DNA from: Streptomyces sp. SUK 48
GTDB taxonomy: Bacteria; Actinomycetota; Actinomycetes; Streptomycetales; Streptomycetaceae
Assembly (NCBI RefSeq): GCF_009650765.1
Contig: NZ_CP045740.1
Span: forward strand, 4,192,001 to 4,256,000
Direction: 5' to 3'
DNA length: 64,000 nt
Position numbers and translations under genes: made by a program
In this document: positions 21,396-30,615 of the stretch, in pieces
Layout of the letters: each line of letters begins with the position of its first letter
How positions within the stretch are numbered: position 1 is the stretch's first letter
Notes under the pieces: generated by a model
Database searches by the model: none
Told to the model about the DNA's origin: nothing
The model's input: only the letters and a program-made list of their open reading frames with translations

Positions 21396-22271
21396 CTACT
21401 TCTTCTCTACGGCGTGGCCGCCGAACTGGTTGCGCAGCGCGGCGATCATCTTCATCTGCGGCGAGTCCTCCTGACGGGAGGCGAACCGCGCGAACAGCGA
21501 CGCGGTGATCGCCGGCAGCGGCACCGCGTTGTCGATCGCGGCCTCCACCGTCCAGCGTCCCTCACCGGAGTCCTGTGCGTAACCGCGCAGGCCGTCCAGG
21601 TGCTCGTCGTCGTCCAGGGCGTTCACCGCGAGGTCGAGCAGCCAGGAGCGGATGACGGTGCCCTCCTGCCAGGAGCGGAAGACCTCACGGACGTCCGTGA
21701 CGGAGTCGACCTTCTCCAGCAGCTCCCAGCCCTCGGCGTACGCCTGCATCATGGCGTACTCGATGCCGTTGTGGACCATCTTCGCGAAATGGCCCGCGCC
21801 CGCCTTGCCGGCGTGCACCGAGCCGAAGTCGCCCTCCGGCTTGAGCGCGTCGAAGACCGGCCGCACCCGGGCGACGTGCTCGGCGTCGCCGCCGTACATC
21901 AGCGCGTACCCGTTCTCCAGGCCCCAGACGCCGCCGGAGACGCCGCAGTCCACGAAACCTATGCCCTTGGCGGCCAGTTCCCCGGCGTGCTTCTCGTCGT
22001 CCGTCCAGCGGGAGTTGCCGCCGTCCACGACCACGTCGCCCGGCTCCAGCAGCTCGGCGAGCCGGTCGACGGTCGACTGGGTGGCCTCGCCGGCCGGGAC
22101 CATCACCCACACCACGCGCGGAGCGCTGAGCTTGCCCACAAGCTCTTCCAGGCTGTGGACATCCGCGATGTCGGGGTTGCGGTCGTATCCGACGACGGTG
22201 TGGCCCGCGCGGCGGATCCGCTCGCGCATGTTGCCGCCCATTTTGCCGAGGCCGACGAGACCGAGCTCCAT
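21396..22271 (-). CDS. gnd: 6-phosphogluconate dehydrogenase, decarboxylating (short form)
   Basis: 291 residues, the shorter GntZ/YqeC-type. Rossmann motif [12 protein letters not shown] at 4-15; substrate motifs [25 protein letters not shown] and [13 protein letters not shown], the last with the catalytic Lys. It oxidises 6-phosphogluconate to ribulose-5-phosphate, giving NAD(P)H. Genes of this form sit between recF and dnaN in many Streptomyces. It may be linked to dnaN by transcription, with 182 bases between them. Confidence 0.95.
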   Translation of the reverse strand: MELGLVGLGKMGGNMRERIRRAGHTVVGYDRNPDIADVHSLEELVGKLSAPRVVWVMVPAGEATQSTVDRLAELLEPGDVVVDGGNSRWTDDEKHAGELAAKGIGFVDCGVSGGVWGLENGYALMYGGDAEHVARVRPVFDALKPEGDFGSVHAGKAGAGHFAKMVHNGIEYAMMQAYAEGWELLEKVDSVTDVREVFRSWQEGTVIRSWLLDLAVNALDDDEHLDGLRGYAQDSGEGRWTVEAAIDNAVPLPAITASLFARFASRQEDSPQMKMIAALRNQFGGHAVEKK

Positions 22272-22421
22272 CAGTTGTGTTCCTTAGGGTCGCTGCTGGC
22301 GTCTGGGGCACGAGAGTGCCGCCCCGAGCCTAGACGGCCCCGTTCACGCACAGTTGTGGGCTCCGGCGCTCATCCGGCGCCACCCTGCGGAGGTGCCGGA
22401 CGCCCTCACGGATGCCCGGCT

Positions 22422-22441
22422 TTGTGCACACCTGTGGACGA
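22422..22441. promoter_or_regulatory. Pair of DnaA-box-like sequences after dnaN
   Basis: TTGTGCACA (22422-22430) and inverted TGTGGACGA (22433-22441), each one mismatch from the Streptomyces DnaA box TTGTCCACA, 12 bases beyond the dnaN stop. Face-to-face spacing of 2 bases. Binding is inferred. Confidence 0.4.
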
Positions 22442-22453
22442 CGCCGGCTGCGG

Positions 22454-23584
22454 TCAGCCGCTGAGCCGCACCGGCATGATCAGGTACTTGTATGCCTCGT
22501 CGGCCTCCGTGTCCAGCGCCGGCCTGCCGCTGAGCAGCGCGGGCTTCGTGGACGTGGTGAACGACAGCTGCGCCACCGGCGAGTCGATCGCGCTCAGGCC
22601 GTCCAGCAGGAACGTCGGGTTGAAGGCGATCGAGATGTCGTCGCCCTCGAGCTGCGCGTCGACCCGCTCCACAGCCTGTGCGTCGTCGCTGGAACCGGCC
22701 TCCAGGATCAGCACGCCCTGCTCGAAGCTCAGCCGCACCGGGGTGTTCCGCTCGGCCACCAGCGCGACACGCTTGACGGCCTCCACGAACGGCGCCGTCT
22801 CGATCACCGCGACCGAGTTGAACTCCGTCGGGAACAGCGTCCGGTACTTGGGCAGGTCGCCCTCGAGCAGTCGCGTGGTCGTACGCCGGCCCGCGCCCTC
22901 GAAACCGATGAGGCCCTCGCCCGCGCCGGAGCCCGACAGGGCCAGCGTCACGCTGTCGCCCGCGCCGAGCGACTTCGCGGTGTCCAGCAGCGTCTTGGCG
23001 GGCACCAGGGCGACCGCGGACGCCTCCGGGTTCTCCGGCTTCCACAGGAACTCGCGGACCGCGAACCGGTAGCGGTCGGTGGACGCCAGCGTCACCGTGT
23101 CGCCCTCGATCTCGATGCGCACACCGGTGAGCACGGGCAGCGTGTCGTCGCGGCCCGCGGCGATGGCCACCTGGGACACGGCGGCGGCGAAGACCTCGCC
23201 GGGCACGGTGCCGGTCGCGTTCGGCATCTGCGGCAGCGCCGGATACTCCTCCACCGGGAGGGTGTGCAGCGTGAACCGGGACGATCCACAGACCACGGTC
23301 GCCCGTACACCGTCTGTGGAAATCTCCACCGGGCGGTTGGGCAGCGCACGCGAGATGTCGGCGAGCAGCCGGCCGGAGACCAGGACGGTGCCGTCCTCCT
23401 CGACCTCGGCGTCGACGCTCACCCGAGCGGACACCTCGTAGTCGAAGCTCGACAGGCTCAGCTGGCCGTCCTCGGCCTTCAGCAGCAGGCCGGCGAGCAC
23501 AGGCGCCGGCGGACGGGCAGGCAGGCTGCGTGCCGCCCAGGCCACTGCCTCCGCCAGTACGTCGCGTTCCACCCGGATCTTCAC
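22454..23584 (-). CDS. dnaN: DNA polymerase III beta subunit (sliding clamp)
   Basis: 376 residues from GTG 23584 (MKIRVERDVLAEAVAWAARSL), preceded by AGGAGGG with proper spacing; the open frame to 23710 lies in the origin and is not used. Three similar clamp domains are visible, ending in the conserved LIMPVRLSG. The ring-shaped dimer holds polymerase III on DNA. It reads away from oriC, in the usual actinobacterial position. Confidence 0.98.
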   Translation of the reverse strand: MKIRVERDVLAEAVAWAARSLPARPPAPVLAGLLLKAEDGQLSLSSFDYEVSARVSVDAEVEEDGTVLVSGRLLADISRALPNRPVEISTDGVRATVVCGSSRFTLHTLPVEEYPALPQMPNATGTVPGEVFAAAVSQVAIAAGRDDTLPVLTGVRIEIEGDTVTLASTDRYRFAVREFLWKPENPEASAVALVPAKTLLDTAKSLGAGDSVTLALSGSGAGEGLIGFEGAGRRTTTRLLEGDLPKYRTLFPTEFNSVAVIETAPFVEAVKRVALVAERNTPVRLSFEQGVLILEAGSSDDAQAVERVDAQLEGDDISIAFNPTFLLDGLSAIDSPVAQLSFTTSTKPALLSGRPALDTEADEAYKYLIMPVRLSG

Positions 23585-23746
23585 CGTAAGCCGCCCTCCT
23601 GCTGTTGCTTCCTGAGTCCTCCGACTCGGTGTCACCGCCCACTGCGGAGGGAAGGACACCGGGGACCAGTCTGACGCACCGCACTGACAGTAGGTGCCCG
23701 TCGGGGTCAAGTCGGTCCGAGCGGCAGTCGGGCTCGAAACAGCGAG

Positions 23747-24293
23747 TTGTGCACAGCCCCCGCTTCAAAGCGATTGCCGAGCTCTCTCTAGTTGGGAGTA
23801 GTAGTAGGGCCTGTGGATACCGTGGATAACCACGTTTGCCCAGCTCAGCGCATGTTTTTTGTCCACCGGGCCTGTGCATGGAGGCGGTGGACAACCCGGG
23901 GTATCTGTGGAGAACGGAAAGTTCTGCACACCTCGCCCACAGGACGAGGGCAGTTCTCCCCAGCTGTGTCCCCAGGAATACCCAGGTTTCCCACACCCCA
24001 ACCCGGCACCTTTGTGTGACGCCTTTCACTCGACGCGGTGAGAGGGTGCGTCGCGTTGCCGAACAGTGGACAGCGATGTGGAGAAGCCCCGTCACACTGG
24101 GGACAACCGCCCCCAGCCTGTGGGTTGCCGGTGGACAACTTCATGCACACCCTGTGGATCATTTCTTCGTCCACAGCCTGTGGATCATCTTCGTCCACGA
24201 TTCCACAGCCACCTGAGCTGCACCGACGCGATCTCGCCGCCCTGCCTGTGGACACACCTCGGGACAACTCCACCATCCCCACCGTGTGGACGA
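23747..24293. other. oriC: Chromosomal replication origin oriC
   Basis: Between dnaN and dnaA I count 16 DnaA-box-like 9-mers with at most two mismatches to TTGTCCACA. They start at 23747, 23812, 23821, 23859, 23886, 23906, 24065, 24077, 24098, 24130, 24153, 24167, 24179, 24191, 24247 and 24285. Both orientations occur. None is an exact match. The boxes fall in two groups separated by about 150 bases (23915-24064), which is richer in short A/T stretches. Streptomyces origins normally have about 19-20 boxes and no single long AT-rich element. The flanks from 23585 to 23746 and from 24294 to 24479 contain no other feature I can support. Confidence 0.95.
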
Positions 24294-24479
24294 AAGAAAG
24301 TCGCCGAATCTGTGGAGGGCGGCCGTAACCCGACGAGAAATCGAACAGCCGGCGACGACCGCGGGGTGCTCGGCGGACCACCAAGGCGGCCGTGACCGGG
24401 TGGCTCCGGCCGTTCTGAGTACGAGAACTGAGTAGGGCGACGCTGCCGACGGTCCTGTCGGCGGCGTTTGGATCGCTCC

Positions 24480-25085
24480 ATGACGCCGACTCCGCCCGCC
24501 GTTCCCGCTCCCGCTTCCCGCCCCTGGGCCAAGGCCGTGGGGCTGAGCGCCGCCGGGGCCGTCGTGGCGCTCCTGCTCGTGTGCTTCGCCGCAGGCTGCA
24601 CGGCCCTGGCGGGCGGCCCGGTCAGCTCCGAGGCGGACTTCCTGGCCCACGTGCGCGATACGCGGGCCGCCGGGGAGGACACGGTCCGCTTCCTGGGCTC
24701 GGACCCGGACTCCGTGAGCCTGGACGAAACCAGGTCGTCCGCGTCCTGTGTGGACGACCTCGGCGTCGACGACGGCGGGATCAGCCGGGACCAGCCGTCC
24801 GTCTCCTGGGCCCCGGACTTCCCGGACGGCGACGCCGGGTATCGCGCGGCGATCGCCGCGCTCCGCGGACGGTGGTCCGAGCGGGGATGGAAGGTGACCA
24901 CGGAGCCGGAGACCGACCCGGTCAGCGGCCGGGCAACCGGCCGGCAAGTGATCCACACCACCGACGACCACGGCGTCACGCTGTCGCTGAGCCCCGGCCG
25001 GCACACCGGCGAGGGACGGGTCGTGGCCGACGGCGGCTGCGTCCGCCACGAGGGCGTCTGGGAGACGGACGACCGGGATCTCTGA
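24480..25085 (+). CDS. Putative lipoprotein between oriC and dnaA
   Basis: 201 residues from ATG 24480 (TTG 24468 also possible). N-terminal Pro-rich stretch, then a hydrophobic helix (LSAAGAVVALLLVCF) ending in AAGC with Cys40, which resembles a lipobox, although Ala rather than Leu is at -3. The mature part has three more cysteines and a pattern (FLAHVRDTRAAGE..., YRAAIAALRGRWSERGWKVTTE) seen in small actinobacterial lipoproteins. Codon use is normal for this DNA. It faces dnaA and is transcribed out of oriC. The dnaA-dnaN gap is usually described as gene-free in Streptomyces, so this gene is unexpected. Function unknown. Confidence 0.65.
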   Translation: MTPTPPAVPAPASRPWAKAVGLSAAGAVVALLLVCFAAGCTALAGGPVSSEADFLAHVRDTRAAGEDTVRFLGSDPDSVSLDETRSSASCVDDLGVDDGGISRDQPSVSWAPDFPDGDAGYRAAIAALRGRWSERGWKVTTEPETDPVSGRATGRQVIHTTDDHGVTLSLSPGRHTGEGRVVADGGCVRHEGVWETDDRDL

Positions 25086-25108
25086 CGACCAGGATCTCTG
25101 ACGACCAG
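25068..25108. repeat. 16-bp tandem repeat over the lipoprotein stop codon
   Basis: GACGACCGGGATCTCT, then GACGACCAGGATCTCT, then a partial GACGACCAG. The stop codon of the lipoprotein gene (25083-25085) lies at the first junction, so repeat slippage would change nothing upstream of it. Confidence 0.75.
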
Positions 25109-25186
25109 GGCCTGTGCTGAGGGGCCGAGCGATCCGGCGCCGCCGCACGGGGCCCGGCCCGGGGGCCCCTCGTCCGCCCGGAAGCC

Positions 25187-25246
25187 GCCCACACCAAGGG
25201 AGCCCACACGAAGGGCGCCCACACGAAGCCCGCGCACACGAAGGGC
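25187..25246. repeat. Four tandem 15-bp repeats
   Basis: Units starting at 25187, 25202, 25217 and 25232, consensus GCCCACACGAAGGGC, each with 0-3 differences. They lie in the 223-base gap between the lipoprotein stop and the dnaA stop, that is, downstream of dnaA. Confidence 0.8.
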
Positions 25247-25279
25247 GCCCCCGAGACCCTCGGTCCCGAAGACGCCCTC

Positions 25280-25310
25280 GACCGCCGGCCGGCGGGGCCC
25301 GGCGGCGGTC
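25280..25310 (-). terminator. Possible dnaA terminator
   Basis: GACCGCCG (25280-25287) pairs with CGGCGGTC (25303-25310) around a G/C loop that can pair further. It overlaps the dnaA stop codon. Confidence 0.45.
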
Positions 25311-27375
25311 AGCCGTTCTTGATCCGGTTCGTCAGTTCCGTCACCTGGTTGTAGATCGACCGCCGCTCCGCCATCAGCGCCCTGATCTTCCGGTCGGCGT
25401 GCATGACCGTCGTATGGTCCCGGCCCCCGAACTGCGCCCCGATCTTCGGCAGCGACAGATCCGTCAGCTCCCGGCACAGGTACATCGCGATCTGCCGCGC
25501 CGTCACCAGCGCCCGCCCCCGCGACGTCCCGCACAGGTCCTCGACGGTCAGCCCGAAGTAGTCCGCGGTCGCCCCCATGATCGCCGTGGCCGTGATCTCC
25601 GGCGCGGAGTCCTCGCCGCCCGGGATCAGGTCCTTGAGCACGATCTCGGTGAGCCCCAGGTCCACCGGCTGCCGGTTGAGCGAGGCGAACGCCGTCACCC
25701 GGATCAGCGCGCCCTCCAGCTCACGGATGTTCCGCGAGATCCGGGACGCGATGAACTCCAGCACCTCCGGCGGCGCGTTGAGCTGCTCCTGGACCGCCTT
25801 CTTGCGCAGGATCGCGATCCGCGTCTCCAGCTCGGGCGGCTGCACGTCGGTGATCAGGCCCCACTCGAAGCGGTTGCGCAGCCGGTCCTCCAGCGTGACG
25901 AGCTGTTTGGGCGGCCGGTCGCTGGAGAGGACGATCTGCTTGTTGGCGTTGTGGAGCGTGTTGAAGGTGTGGAAGAACTCCTCCTGCGTCGACTCCTTGT
26001 CCGCGAGGAACTGGATGTCGTCCACGAGCAGGATGTCCATCTCGCGGTACCGCTTGCGGAAGCTGTCGCCCTTGCCGTCGCGGATGGAGTTGATGAACTC
26101 GTTGGTGAACTCCTCCGAGCTGACGTACCGCACCCGCGTGCCCGGGTAGAGGCTGCGCGCGTAATGCCCGATGGCGTGCAGCAGATGGGTCTTGCCGAGC
26201 CCCGACTCCCCGTAGATGAACAGGGGGTTGTACGCCTTCGCCGGCGCCTCCGCGACCGCCACCGCGGCCGCGTGCGCGAACCGGTTGGACGCGCCGATGA
26301 CGAACGTGTCGAAGAGGTACTTCGGGTTCAGCCGTGCCGTCGGCTCACCGGGACCGCTCGGGGGCCCGGGCTTGGCGGCCTGCGGCCCGGGCGTCCCCGC
26401 CGGGGAGCCGTCCGGCCGGCCGGTGCCGCCGCGGTGCGCGGGACCGCCGCCCATCGGCTGCTCGGGCAGCTCACGGCGGACCGGGTCGCGCTGGTCGTAC
26501 TCGGTGCGCGAGGGCTCGTAGTCGGAGCGGTCGTACTCGGACCGCTCGTACTCGGAGCGCGGCTTGTCGTAGTCGGGCCGCGGCTTGTCGTACTCGGCGC
26601 GCTGCTTGTCGTAGTCGGGGCGCGAGGACTCGTACTCCCCACGCTCGCCCCGTTCACTGCGGTCGCCCCGTTCACCGCGTTCACTGCGGTCCCCGCGCTC
26701 GCGCGGGCCGTCGTACTCGCCGCCCCGCTGCTCGTACGACGGCCGGTCCATGCCCTGCTGGCGGTAGTCGTGGACCGGCGGCCCGTAGGGGTCCTGGGGG
26801 CGTCCGTGGGAGGACGGCGAGGCGTACGGGTCGCGCTCGGGGAAGCCGAGCCGCTGCTGCTGCCAGCCGTAGTCGTCCTGTCCGCCGCGCGGCCAGGCGC
26901 CGGGCTCCGGGCGCTGGTACTCGGCGGGGTAGGCCGGGCGGGCCGTGGGCAACTGGTCGCCGCGCGAGGCCGGTTCGCCGCCCTGGTGCTGGTCCGCGCG
27001 GTGGCGGCCGTAGCCCTCGTACGACGGGCCGGAGGGCAGCTCGGGCTCCTCGTAGCGCGAGGGGGCCGGCTGCGGGGCGCTCGGCGCCGGGGGCTCGCCC
27101 GCGGAGTCGTCGACGGTGATCGCGATCCGGATGGGGCGGCCGCACTCGCGGCTCAGCGTCTCGCTGACGATCGGGGCGAGACGGCCCTCCAGGACGTTCT
27201 TCGCGAATTCGTTCGGTACGGCGAGCAGGGCGGTGTCCGCGACCAGCGCGAGCGGCTGGCAGCGGCGGATCCAGTGCTCGTCCTTGACCTCGACACCCTG
27301 TCCGCGGCCCTCCCCGAGGAGCTGGTCCAGTACGCGTGGCCACACTGCGGCAAGATCGGCAGGTACGTCAGCCAC
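25309..27375 (-). CDS. dnaA: Chromosomal replication initiator DnaA
   Basis: 688 residues from GTG 27375, chosen because the family's start ([19 protein letters not shown]) begins there and GAGAGAG is upstream. Domain I is at 1-90. Domain II is a very long disordered linker of about 230 residues, with Gln/Gly/Pro-rich then charged repeats. The AAA+ domain III has Walker [12 protein letters not shown] near 385-395 and Walker [10 protein letters not shown]. Domain IV ends with the DNA-binding signature [16 protein letters not shown]. It opens oriC and loads helicase. Streptomyces DnaA is known for a long domain II; this one is at the long end because of extra repeats. Confidence 0.98.
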   Translation of the reverse strand: MADVPADLAAVWPRVLDQLLGEGRGQGVEVKDEHWIRRCQPLALVADTALLAVPNEFAKNVLEGRLAPIVSETLSRECGRPIRIAITVDDSAGEPPAPSAPQPAPSRYEEPELPSGPSYEGYGRHRADQHQGGEPASRGDQLPTARPAYPAEYQRPEPGAWPRGGQDDYGWQQQRLGFPERDPYASPSSHGRPQDPYGPPVHDYRQQGMDRPSYEQRGGEYDGPRERGDRSERGERGDRSERGERGEYESSRPDYDKQRAEYDKPRPDYDKPRSEYERSEYDRSDYEPSRTEYDQRDPVRRELPEQPMGGGPAHRGGTGRPDGSPAGTPGPQAAKPGPPSGPGEPTARLNPKYLFDTFVIGASNRFAHAAAVAVAEAPAKAYNPLFIYGESGLGKTHLLHAIGHYARSLYPGTRVRYVSSEEFTNEFINSIRDGKGDSFRKRYREMDILLVDDIQFLADKESTQEEFFHTFNTLHNANKQIVLSSDRPPKQLVTLEDRLRNRFEWGLITDVQPPELETRIAILRKKAVQEQLNAPPEVLEFIASRISRNIRELEGALIRVTAFASLNRQPVDLGLTEIVLKDLIPGGEDSAPEITATAIMGATADYFGLTVEDLCGTSRGRALVTARQIAMYLCRELTDLSLPKIGAQFGGRDHTTVMHADRKIRALMAERRSIYNQVTELTNRIKNG

Positions 27376-27738
27376 AGGGCACGCTCTCTCACGGGGGTGA
27401 ATGTCGGGTGGTCGGCGGGGCAAACCCGCCGGGGCGGGGGACAAAAGAACGAATCGGAGTCCAGCCACGGTAGTCAGCGCGGCCGGTAGGGTTCAAGTTG
27501 TTGTCCCCAGCCTGTGGACAGTGTCTCCCAGCGACACTCGGTTTGACCGGATGGCGTAGCCCCGCGTACCGTAACCAGGTCGAGTTGTCGATGGCTGCTG
27601 CCGCCTGCCTCCGATGGGCACAGATCGCGTCAGGTGATCGGGAAGCGGTGCAATCGGGCGTGACGCGAGCTACTCGTGGGCGCACGGTGACAGCCAGGAC
27701 GGCACCCCGCCACTACCGATTCTTTCTGGAGCCCCCGA
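27376..27738. promoter_or_regulatory. Divergent dnaA/rpmH promoter region with two DnaA boxes
   Basis: 363 bases. TTGTCCCCA (27501-27509) and TGTGGACAG (27513-27521), each one mismatch from the DnaA box and in opposite orientation, lie 126-146 bases upstream of the dnaA start. DnaA autoregulation through boxes in its promoter is known in Streptomyces. The rpmH-rnpA promoter must also be in this gap. No other gene is seen. Confidence 0.7.
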
Positions 27739-27876
27739 GTGAGCAAGCGCACCTTCCAGCCGAACAACCGTCGTCGCGCGAAGACCCACGGCTTCCGGCT
27801 GCGTATGCGCACCCGTGCCGGCCGCGCGATTCTCGCGTCCCGCCGTAGCAAGGGTCGCGCCCGTCTGTCCGCCTGA
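27739..27876 (+). CDS. rpmH: 50S ribosomal protein L34
   Basis: 45 residues: [18 protein letters not shown], then [19 protein letters not shown], the L34 signature. GTG start at 27739. The ribosome site is weak: TGGAG lies 8-12 bases upstream. First gene of rpmH-rnpA-yidD-yidC-jag-rsmG, in the classic arrangement diverging from dnaA. Confidence 0.98.
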   Translation: MSKRTFQPNNRRRAKTHGFRLRMRTRAGRAILASRRSKGRARLSA

Positions 27877-27897
27877 TCCCGGTCAGGTCATGACATC

Positions 27898-28269
27898 GTG
27901 CTGCCCACCGAGAACCGGCTGAGGCGGCGCGAGGACTTCGCGACCGCTGTACGACGAGGCCGCCGGGCCGGTCGTCCGACCCTCGTCGTCCACCTTCGTA
28001 GCGGTGCCACGGACCCGCACGCGCCTGGGGAGAGCGCTCCTCCGACGCGTGCGGGTTTCGTCGTCAGCAAGGCCGTGGGTGGCGCGGTCGTGCGCAACAA
28101 AGTGAAGCGCAGACTGCGTCATCTGATGCGGGACCGCGTCGTACTTTTTCCCCCCGGTAGCCTGGTAGTGGTACGAGCGCTGCCCGGGGCGGGCGACGCC
28201 GACCATGCACAGCTGGCCCAAGACCTGGATGCCGCTCTACGGCGGCTGCTGGGAGGGGGCACGCGATGA
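27898..28269 (+). CDS. rnpA: Ribonuclease P protein component
   Basis: 123 residues, GTG start 21 bases after rpm[16 protein letters not shown] at the N-terminus and the RNR-like motif [15 protein letters not shown] in the middle are typical. It assists the RNase P RNA in trimming tRNA 5' ends. Its stop overlaps the yidD start (ATGA). Confidence 0.97.
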   Translation: MLPTENRLRRREDFATAVRRGRRAGRPTLVVHLRSGATDPHAPGESAPPTRAGFVVSKAVGGAVVRNKVKRRLRHLMRDRVVLFPPGSLVVVRALPGAGDADHAQLAQDLDAALRRLLGGGTR

Positions 28270-28643
28270 AGTACCCGCTGCTGGCTCTGATCAAGCTGTA
28301 CCAGTGGACGATCAGTCCATTGCTCGGGCCGGTCTGCAAGTACTACCCGTCGTGCTCCCACTACGGCTACACGGCCATCGACCGGCATGGTGCGATCAAG
28401 GGCACGGCACTCACCGCCTGGCGCATCCTCCGGTGCAATCCGTGGTCGCTGGGCGGCGTGGACCATGTCCCGCCGCGCAAGCGTCCGCGGTGGCACGAAA
28501 TGCTGCGCGACGCCTGGCGCGCACGCCGGGGCGGGTCCTCCGCCGCCGAACCGGCCACCGAAGCGAAGCCCGAGGACTTTGTCTCCGAGCTTCCTCCGAG
28601 CCCGGCCGCAGAGACTCGTCCCATGCCCAAGGAGCATGATTAG
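28266..28643 (+). CDS. yidD: Membrane protein insertion efficiency factor YidD
   Basis: 125 residues. The family core is present: [26 protein letters not shown], and [18 protein letters not shown], with conserved cysteines (residues 24, 30 and 57). The C-terminal 45 residues are a variable charged tail. An amphipathic peripheral membrane protein that helps YidC. It overlaps rnpA by 4 bases and yidC by 1 base (TAGTG). Confidence 0.96.
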   Translation: MKYPLLALIKLYQWTISPLLGPVCKYYPSCSHYGYTAIDRHGAIKGTALTAWRILRCNPWSLGGVDHVPPRKRPRWHEMLRDAWRARRGGSSAAEPATEAKPEDFVSELPPSPAAETRPMPKEHD

Positions 28644-29968
28644 TGGACACGATTGCCAGCCTGTTCAGTTTCATCACCTGGCCCGTCTCCTGGGTCATCG
28701 TCCAGTTCCACACGGTGTACGGGGCGATCTTCGGACCTGATACCGGGTGGGCCTGGGGCCTGTCCATCGTGTCCCTGGTGATCCTGATCCGCATCTGCCT
28801 GATCCCGCTCTTCGTGAAGCAGATCAAGGCGACGCGTGCGATGCAGACGCTCCAGCCTGAGATGAAGAAGATCCAGGAGCGCTACAAGAACGACAAGCAG
28901 CGTCAGTCCGAAGAGATGATGAAGCTGTACAAGGAGGCGGGCACCAACCCGCTCTCCTCGTGCCTTCCCATCCTGGCGCAGTCCCCGTTCTTCTTCGCCC
29001 TGTACCACGTGCTCAACGGCATCGCCTCGGGCACCAAGATCGGCTACATCAACTCCGATCTGCTCGCCAGTGCCCGCCAGGCGCACATCTTCGGGGCCCC
29101 GCTGGCCGCGAAGTTCCTGGACGGCGCCGACACGGTGGCGAAGCTCGGCGCCTCGCTGACCGACGTCCGCGTCGTCACCGCGATCATGATCGTCCTGATG
29201 TCGGCGTCGCAGTTCTACACGCAGCGCCAGCTGATGACGAAGAACGTCGACACCACGGTGAAGACGCCGTTCATGCAGCAGCAGAAGATGCTGATGTACG
29301 TCTTCCCGATCATGTTCGCCTTCTTCGGTATCCGCTTCCCCGTCGGTGTCCTCATCTACTGGCTGACCACCAACGTGTGGACCATGGGCCAGCAGATGTA
29401 CGTCATCCGCAACAACCCGACCCCGGGTTCCAAGGCCCAGGCCGCGTACCTGGAGCGCCTGACCAAGCACGTCACGCACCACGGCAAGGTCGGCCGCCGC
29501 AGCGAGAAGGCGATCATCAAGGCGATCGTCGCCAAGGGCCGCGAGCGCAACGAGTTCGAGCGCAAGTTCATCAACTCCCTGCACAAGGCCGGCCTCGCCG
29601 CTCAGGCGGACGGCACCGTGGCGAAGAGCGTGGCGACCGAGACCGAGGAAGGGACCGAGGAGGGTGTGACCACCGCCGCCGGTACCGTCCAGCGTCGCCA
29701 GCAGCCCAAGCGCCAGAGCAAGGCCCAGCGTCAGTCCGGCGGGACCAAGCAGACGGGCGACTCCCTCTCCCTGGAGAAGTCCGACTCCTCTGAGACCTCC
29801 GATTCCTCCGAGCAGCCCGGCTCGTCGGAGGAGAGCGACCAGCCGCAGGACAGCAAGTCCGCCGCTGCCCAGCAGGGCTCGAAGCCCGGCTCGGGCGCCC
29901 GCAGCAAGGCCCAGAGCGGCCAGCGCAAGGGCGGTTCGCAGCGGCCCAAGTCCCCGTCCAAGAAGTAA
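28643..29968 (+). CDS. yidC: Membrane protein insertase YidC/OxaI
   Basis: 441 residues, GTG start. Several membrane helices: one near the N-terminus ([17 protein letters not shown]), then [20 protein letters not shown], a helix hairpin with [17 protein letters not shown], then [32 protein letters not shown] and [15 protein letters not shown]. The positively charged residue in the groove is the Arg of VILIRICL. The C-terminal third is a charged, Ser/Gln/Lys-rich tail, which may bind ribosomes. It inserts membrane proteins. Confidence 0.97.
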   Translation: MDTIASLFSFITWPVSWVIVQFHTVYGAIFGPDTGWAWGLSIVSLVILIRICLIPLFVKQIKATRAMQTLQPEMKKIQERYKNDKQRQSEEMMKLYKEAGTNPLSSCLPILAQSPFFFALYHVLNGIASGTKIGYINSDLLASARQAHIFGAPLAAKFLDGADTVAKLGASLTDVRVVTAIMIVLMSASQFYTQRQLMTKNVDTTVKTPFMQQQKMLMYVFPIMFAFFGIRFPVGVLIYWLTTNVWTMGQQMYVIRNNPTPGSKAQAAYLERLTKHVTHHGKVGRRSEKAIIKAIVAKGRERNEFERKFINSLHKAGLAAQADGTVAKSVATETEEGTEEGVTTAAGTVQRRQQPKRQSKAQRQSGGTKQTGDSLSLEKSDSSETSDSSEQPGSSEESDQPQDSKSAAAQQGSKPGSGARSKAQSGQRKGGSQRPKSPSKK

Positions 29969-29983
29969 GAAGGAGCCCAGCCC

Positions 29984-30496
29984 GTGACGGAAGGCACCAC
30001 CTCCGCCGCTGCCGAGGGTGCAGACACCCTCTCGCGCCTCGAGCAGGAGGGCGAGATCGCGGCGGACTACCTGGAGGGTCTGCTGGACATCGCCGACCTC
30101 GACGGCGACATCGACATGGATGTCGAGGCCGATCGGGCCTCCGTGTCGATCATCAGCGACAGCGGCGGCCGGGATCTGCAGAAGCTGGTCGGCCGGGACG
30201 GCGAGGTGCTGGAGGCGCTTCAGGAGCTGACGCGTCTGGCCGTGCACCGGGAGACCGGTGACCGCAGCCGGCTGATGCTGGACATCGCCGGGTACCGGGC
30301 CCAGAAGCGGACCGAGCTGTCCGAGCTGGGCGCCAAGGCCGCCGCCGATGCGAAGAGCTCCGGCGAGCCCGTGAAGCTGCGGCCGATGACGCCCTTCGAG
30401 CGCAAGGTCGTGCACGACGCGGTCAAGGCCGCCGGGCTGCGCAGCGAGTCCGAGGGCGAGGAACCGCAGCGGTTCGTCGTCGTGCTGCCCGCCTGA
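29984..30496 (+). CDS. jag: Jag/KhpB-type RNA-binding protein (KH and R3H domains)
   Basis: 170 residues, GTG after AGAAGGAG. KH domain at about 45-110 with LVGRDGEVLEALQELTRL; R3H domain at the end with RPMTPFERKVVHDAVK and RFVVVLPA. No N-terminal Jag-N domain, as usual in actinobacteria. Binds single-stranded RNA; partners include KhpA in other bacteria. Lies 15 bases after yidC. Confidence 0.93.
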   Translation: MTEGTTSAAAEGADTLSRLEQEGEIAADYLEGLLDIADLDGDIDMDVEADRASVSIISDSGGRDLQKLVGRDGEVLEALQELTRLAVHRETGDRSRLMLDIAGYRAQKRTELSELGAKAAADAKSSGEPVKLRPMTPFERKVVHDAVKAAGLRSESEGEEPQRFVVVLPA

Positions 30497-30516
30497 TCGG
30501 CCCCCCTTTGTTCCAC

Positions 30517-30550
30517 CGGCCCCGTCTGTTGAGCAGGCGGGGCCGAACTT
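30517..30550 (+). terminator. Possible terminator between jag and rsmG
   Basis: 12-bp stem (30517-30528 with 30534-30545, one G-T pair) followed by AACTTT. May separate rsmG transcription from jag. Confidence 0.55.
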
Positions 30551-30615
30551 TGTCAGCCTGGTAGTTCTGGTGGCCGGTGCGCGAAGCACCGGCGCTGTAC
30601 GGAAGGACGGTCCCC

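Noticed and set aside
22155..22163. TGTGGACAT DnaA-like box inside gnd
   Set aside because: One isolated box in coding DNA is expected by chance.
23915..24064. Further DnaA boxes in the middle of oriC
   Set aside because: Candidates such as TCTGCACAC and TTCTCCCCA have three or more doubtful positions, so I did not count them.
25187..25246. CRISPR-like array
   Set aside because: Repeats are contiguous 15-mers without spacers.
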